In this document: positions 4,807-5,923 of the stretch, in pieces
Layout: each line of letters begins with the position of its first letter
How positions within the stretch are numbered: the stretch's first letter is position 1
Source: Treponema sp.
Lineage (GTDB): Bacteria > Spirochaetota > Spirochaetia > Treponematales > Breznakiellaceae
Assembly: GCA_009780545.1 (NCBI GenBank)
Contig: WQZW01000105.1
Coordinates: forward strand, 1 to 5,923
Direction: 5' to 3'
DNA: 5,923 bases
Position numbers and translations under genes: made by a program
Notes under the pieces: model-generated
The model's input: only the letters and a program-made list of their open reading frames with translations
Database searches by the model: none
What the model was told of the DNA's origin: nothing

Positions 4807-5923
4807 ATGTCCGACGAGCAGAAAGATCAGCGGGATGAACAGAAAGAGGAGCAACCGAAGAATCCCCAGCCGCCACGGGTACCGGTCAGACCGAGCCGTT
4901 TCGTGCTGGTGTTGTTCCTGGCCATGCTGGGAGTGGTGCTGCTTTATGCGGTAAGGGGAGGCTCCGGCTCGACCCAGGCGATCAGTTACACGGAGTTCAA
5001 GACCTATCTCAATGAAGGCCGCATCGAATCGGTAACGATATACGAGAACAACAGCACCTTGGAAATGATGCTGCGCATGGCATCGGGCCAGGAAGCCGTC
5101 CGCCGTATGACACGAATCCCCTATCCGGACTCGGGCCTCCTGTCCGCCCTGGAGGAGAGGAATGTCAAGATCATCGGTGCGGAGGCCAGGCCCTCGCTCT
5201 TTGCCCTGCTTATGGGAACGCTGCCCTGGCTCATCCTCATCGTGCTCTTTATCTGGATGATCAGGAACACGATGCCGGGGGGCGCAAACAAGGCGTTCCA
5301 GTTCGGGAAGAGCAGGGCGAAGCTGTACCGGAACGAGGGGAAGAAAGTGGTCTTTTCCGACGTGGCCGGGCAGAAGGACGCCAAGTTCGAGCTTGAGGAG
5401 GTCGTCGCCTTCCTTAAAAATCCCCAGAAATTCACCAAGATGGGGGCAAGGATCCCCAAGGGCGTGCTTCTGGTGGGCATGCCCGGCACCGGCAAGACGC
5501 TGATGGCCCGTTCGGTGGCGGGCGAGGCCGGGGTCGCCTTTTTCCACATGTCCGGTTCCGACTTCGTGGAGATGTTCGTCGGCGTGGGCGCAAGCCGGGT
5601 GCGGGACCTTTTCGAGCAGGGCAGGAAGAACGCTCCCTGCATCATCTTTATCGACGAGCTTGACGCGGTGGGCCGCACCCGAGGGGCCGGATACGGCGGC
5701 GGGCATGACGAGCGGGAACAGACGCTGAACCAGCTTCTGGTCGAGATGGACGGCTTCGATTCCAAGGACGGGGTGATCATCCTTGCCGCCACCAACCGGC
5801 CGGCCGTGCTGGACCCGGCGCTGCTTCGGCACGGAAGCTTCGACCGACAGGTCGTGGTCGCCGAGCCGGACATCAAGGAGCAGGTGGCGATCCTTAAGAT
5901 CCACTCGGCAAAAATTCCGGGTC
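4807..5923 (+). CDS. ftsH: ATP-dependent zinc metalloprotease FtsH, 3' partial
   Basis: FtsH is a hexameric inner-membrane AAA protease that degrades misassembled membrane proteins and some regulators. The visible 372 residues cover the membrane region and most of the AAA ATPase; the zinc protease domain (HEXXH) lies past the window end. In order: a hydrophilic Gln/Glu/Lys/Pro-rich N-terminus (1-31), TM1 (32-49), a periplasmic domain of about 80 residues, TM2 (131-152), Walker A GMPGTGKT (224-231, where GPPGTGKT is usual), pore loop FVG (257-259), Walker B IIFIDE (279-284) and sensor-1 Asn330. In the second region of homology the usual RPGRFDR reads RHGSFDR (341-347). Arg341 (E. coli R312) is kept, but the position of E. 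coli R315 is Ser344. The reading frame is intact. The gene begins 5 bases after tilS. ATG 4807 fits the ribosome binding site and the expected topology. Confidence 0.95.
   Translation, partial: MSDEQKDQRDEQKEEQPKNPQPPRVPVRPSRFVLVLFLAMLGVVLLYAVRGGSGSTQAISYTEFKTYLNEGRIESVTIYENNSTLEMMLRMASGQEAVRRMTRIPYPDSGLLSALEERNVKIIGAEARPSLFALLMGTLPWLILIVLFIWMIRNTMPGGANKAFQFGKSRAKLYRNEGKKVVFSDVAGQKDAKFELEEVVAFLKNPQKFTKMGARIPKGVLLVGMPGTGKTLMARSVAGEAGVAFFHMSGSDFVEMFVGVGASRVRDLFEQGRKNAPCIIFIDELDAVGRTRGAGYGGGHDEREQTLNQLLVEMDGFDSKDGVIILAATNRPAVLDPALLRHGSFDRQVVVAEPDIKEQVAILKIHSAKIPG

Noticed and set aside
3731..4876. Minus-strand open frame of 381 codons opposite tilS
   Set aside because: Same reason: complement of a conserved enzyme gene, low-complexity product, no ribosome binding site argument.
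4504..5904. Minus-strand open frame of 466 codons opposite tilS and ftsH
   Set aside because: It lies opposite two confidently identified genes, its product has no recognisable domain and is His/Gly/Arg-rich as GC-rich antisense frames are.
1..5923. Insertion sequences, CRISPR arrays, defence or toxin-antitoxin genes
   Set aside because: No transposase, regularly spaced direct repeats or paired small toxin-type genes were seen on either strand.

Overview
The window looks like chromosome from a spirochaete, most likely a Treponema-type organism, possibly a gut or termite-hindgut relative. This is inference from protein style, not a database match. The reasons are an FtsH whose AAA core reads like spirochaetal FtsH as I remember it (for example the Walker B stretch [13 protein letters not shown]), two lipoproteins with their own lipoboxes, a surface-type family 8 glycoside hydrolase, and moderately high GC. 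All genes are on the + strand. The long minus-strand ORFs are GC-driven shadows.

Layout. (1) Bases 1-1413 hold the 3' part of a lipoprotein glycoside hydrolase of family 8. The window opens inside its signal peptide. A 12-bp hairpin without a T-tract follows. (2) Bases 1662-2366 hold a small lipoprotein I do not recognise, with a good ribosome binding site and possibly a 9-codon upstream ORF. (3) Bases 2367-2696 are not empty. They hold two almost perfect hairpins back to back (19 bp and 20 bp), a sigma70-like promoter, a third short hairpin at the likely transcript 5' end, and a tRNA-Gln(UUG) gene. (4) Bases 2697-5923 hold rplY (long-form ribosomal protein L25/Ctc), tilS (tRNA-Ile lysidine synthase, TTG start) and the first 372 codons of ftsH (membrane AAA protease, cut by the window end). 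They are tightly packed, with gaps of 29 and 5 bases, and are probably one transcription unit with the tRNA gene.

How the genes work together. The right half is a translation and protein-quality module: a tRNA, a 5S-rRNA-binding ribosomal protein, a tRNA anticodon-modifying enzyme and a membrane quality-control protease. The left half is accessory: an exported polysaccharide hydrolase and an orphan lipoprotein, each followed by stem-loop DNA.

I see no mobile element, CRISPR array or defence system, and no clearly new multigene system. The points most worth a second look are four. The hairpins after the two lipoprotein genes share an identical 8-bp stem base (GTCCAATC/GATTGGAC). FtsH has lost the conserved arginine equivalent to E. 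coli R315. tilS carries a nine-A run. Two perfect TATAAT hexamers lie inside tilS upstream of ftsH.
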